From positions 1-32,107 of the forward strand of contig DATMML010000135.1 in the NCBI GenBank assembly GCA_035570235.1: a stretch of DNA of 32,107 nt, written 5' to 3'. Both the position numbers and the translations under genes were made by a program. Under the pieces are notes generated by a model. The model saw nothing but the letters and a program-made list of their open reading frames with translations. It ran no database searches and was not told the DNA's origin. The DNA comes from Vicinamibacteria bacterium. Lineage in GTDB: Bacteria; Acidobacteriota; Vicinamibacteria; Fen-336. Shown one piece after another: positions 31,919 through 32,107 of this stretch; the stretch's first letter is position 1, and each line of letters starts with the position of its first letter.

Positions 31919-32107
31919 TTGGCCTTGCGCGAGAACTCTCACTTCGGCCCCTACCTCATCACGGGCACCCTCGGGAAGGGAGGAATGGCCTCCGTCTACA
32001 GGGCCTACGAGACCGACCTGGATCGGTACGTGGCCCTCAAGGTCCTGCCCGCCGGGTTCCTGCACGACGACAGCTTTTCGGAGCGCTTCCGTCGCGAAGC
32101 CAAGGTC
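31919..32107 (+). CDS. Ser/Thr protein kinase (Hanks type), N-terminal part only
   Basis: Sixty-three codons are visible up to the window edge. FGPYLITGTLGKGGMASVYRA is the glycine-rich ATP loop and YVALKVL holds the invariant Lys; SERFRREAK begins the C helix with its Glu. This is a bacterial PknB-type kinase domain at the N-terminus. The start is TTG 31919, supported by AGGAGGAGG nine bases upstream and by the short run before the kinase fold. What follows the kinase domain is outside the window. Confidence 0.92.
   Translation, partial: MALRENSHFGPYLITGTLGKGGMASVYRAYETDLDRYVALKVLPAGFLHDDSFSERFRREAKV

Noticed and set aside
1-32107. CRISPR array, tRNA, rRNA, insertion sequence, prophage or integron
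   Set aside because: Reading both strands I found no regularly spaced repeats, no tRNA-like cloverleaf, no transposase or integrase motif and no terminal inverted repeats.

Overview
This is a very GC-rich bacterial chromosome segment, densely packed with coding sequence and carrying long spurious antisense frames typical of about 70% GC DNA. Gene content suggests a Gram-negative, soil-type bacterium. Acidobacteriota is my best guess; Myxococcota-like or Methylomirabilota-like lineages are alternatives. The grounds are a lepA-lepB-DUF4845-like block, a large chemosensory operon with HEAT-repeat and PATAN (DUF4388) proteins, and a Ser/Thr kinase at the right edge. I see no insertion sequence, phage gene, tRNA, rRNA or CRISPR array.

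Left part, minus strand (1-8265): an arginine biosynthesis operon read argC-argB-argD-argA-argG-argJ-argH, followed by a nucleotidyltransferase-like gene cut by the window edge. Most genes are joined by 4-base NTGA overlaps, with GTG or TTG starts at several of them. No argF is present. ArgH carries an 82-residue C-terminal domain that is not part of argininosuccinate lyase. Upstream of argC is a near-consensus promoter, a 25-codon arginine-rich leader ORF, an intrinsic terminator, and a competing antiterminator pairing. Together these look like transcription attenuation by a leader peptide.

Middle part (8337-14128): a plus-strand acyl-CoA dehydrogenase faces a minus-strand operon of ROK kinase, a small unknown gene, lepA, lepB and a DUF4845-like membrane protein. 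The two units converge at a strong hairpin. The ROK operon and the following chemosensory operon start from back-to-back promoters around 14054-14128.

Right part, plus strand (14184-31360): a chemosensory gene cluster. In order it encodes a CheY-like regulator, CheA without a P2 domain, an ExeA/GspA-like AAA ATPase, CheW, a secreted substrate-binding protein, a methyl-accepting protein with symmetric 28-residue repeats, a giant HEAT-repeat protein, CheR, CheB, a PATAN-receiver-GAF protein and a coiled-coil GAF protein. A MoxR/ChlI-like ATPase, a VWA protein and a small protein follow. CheA/CheW/MCP would form the sensory array, CheR/CheB would adapt it, and the CheY-like and PATAN-receiver proteins are candidate outputs. 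No flagellar or pilus structural gene is in the window, so the output is open.

Right edge (31396-32107): an ArsR-type regulator with a palindromic operator in its promoter region, then the N-terminus of a Ser/Thr protein kinase.
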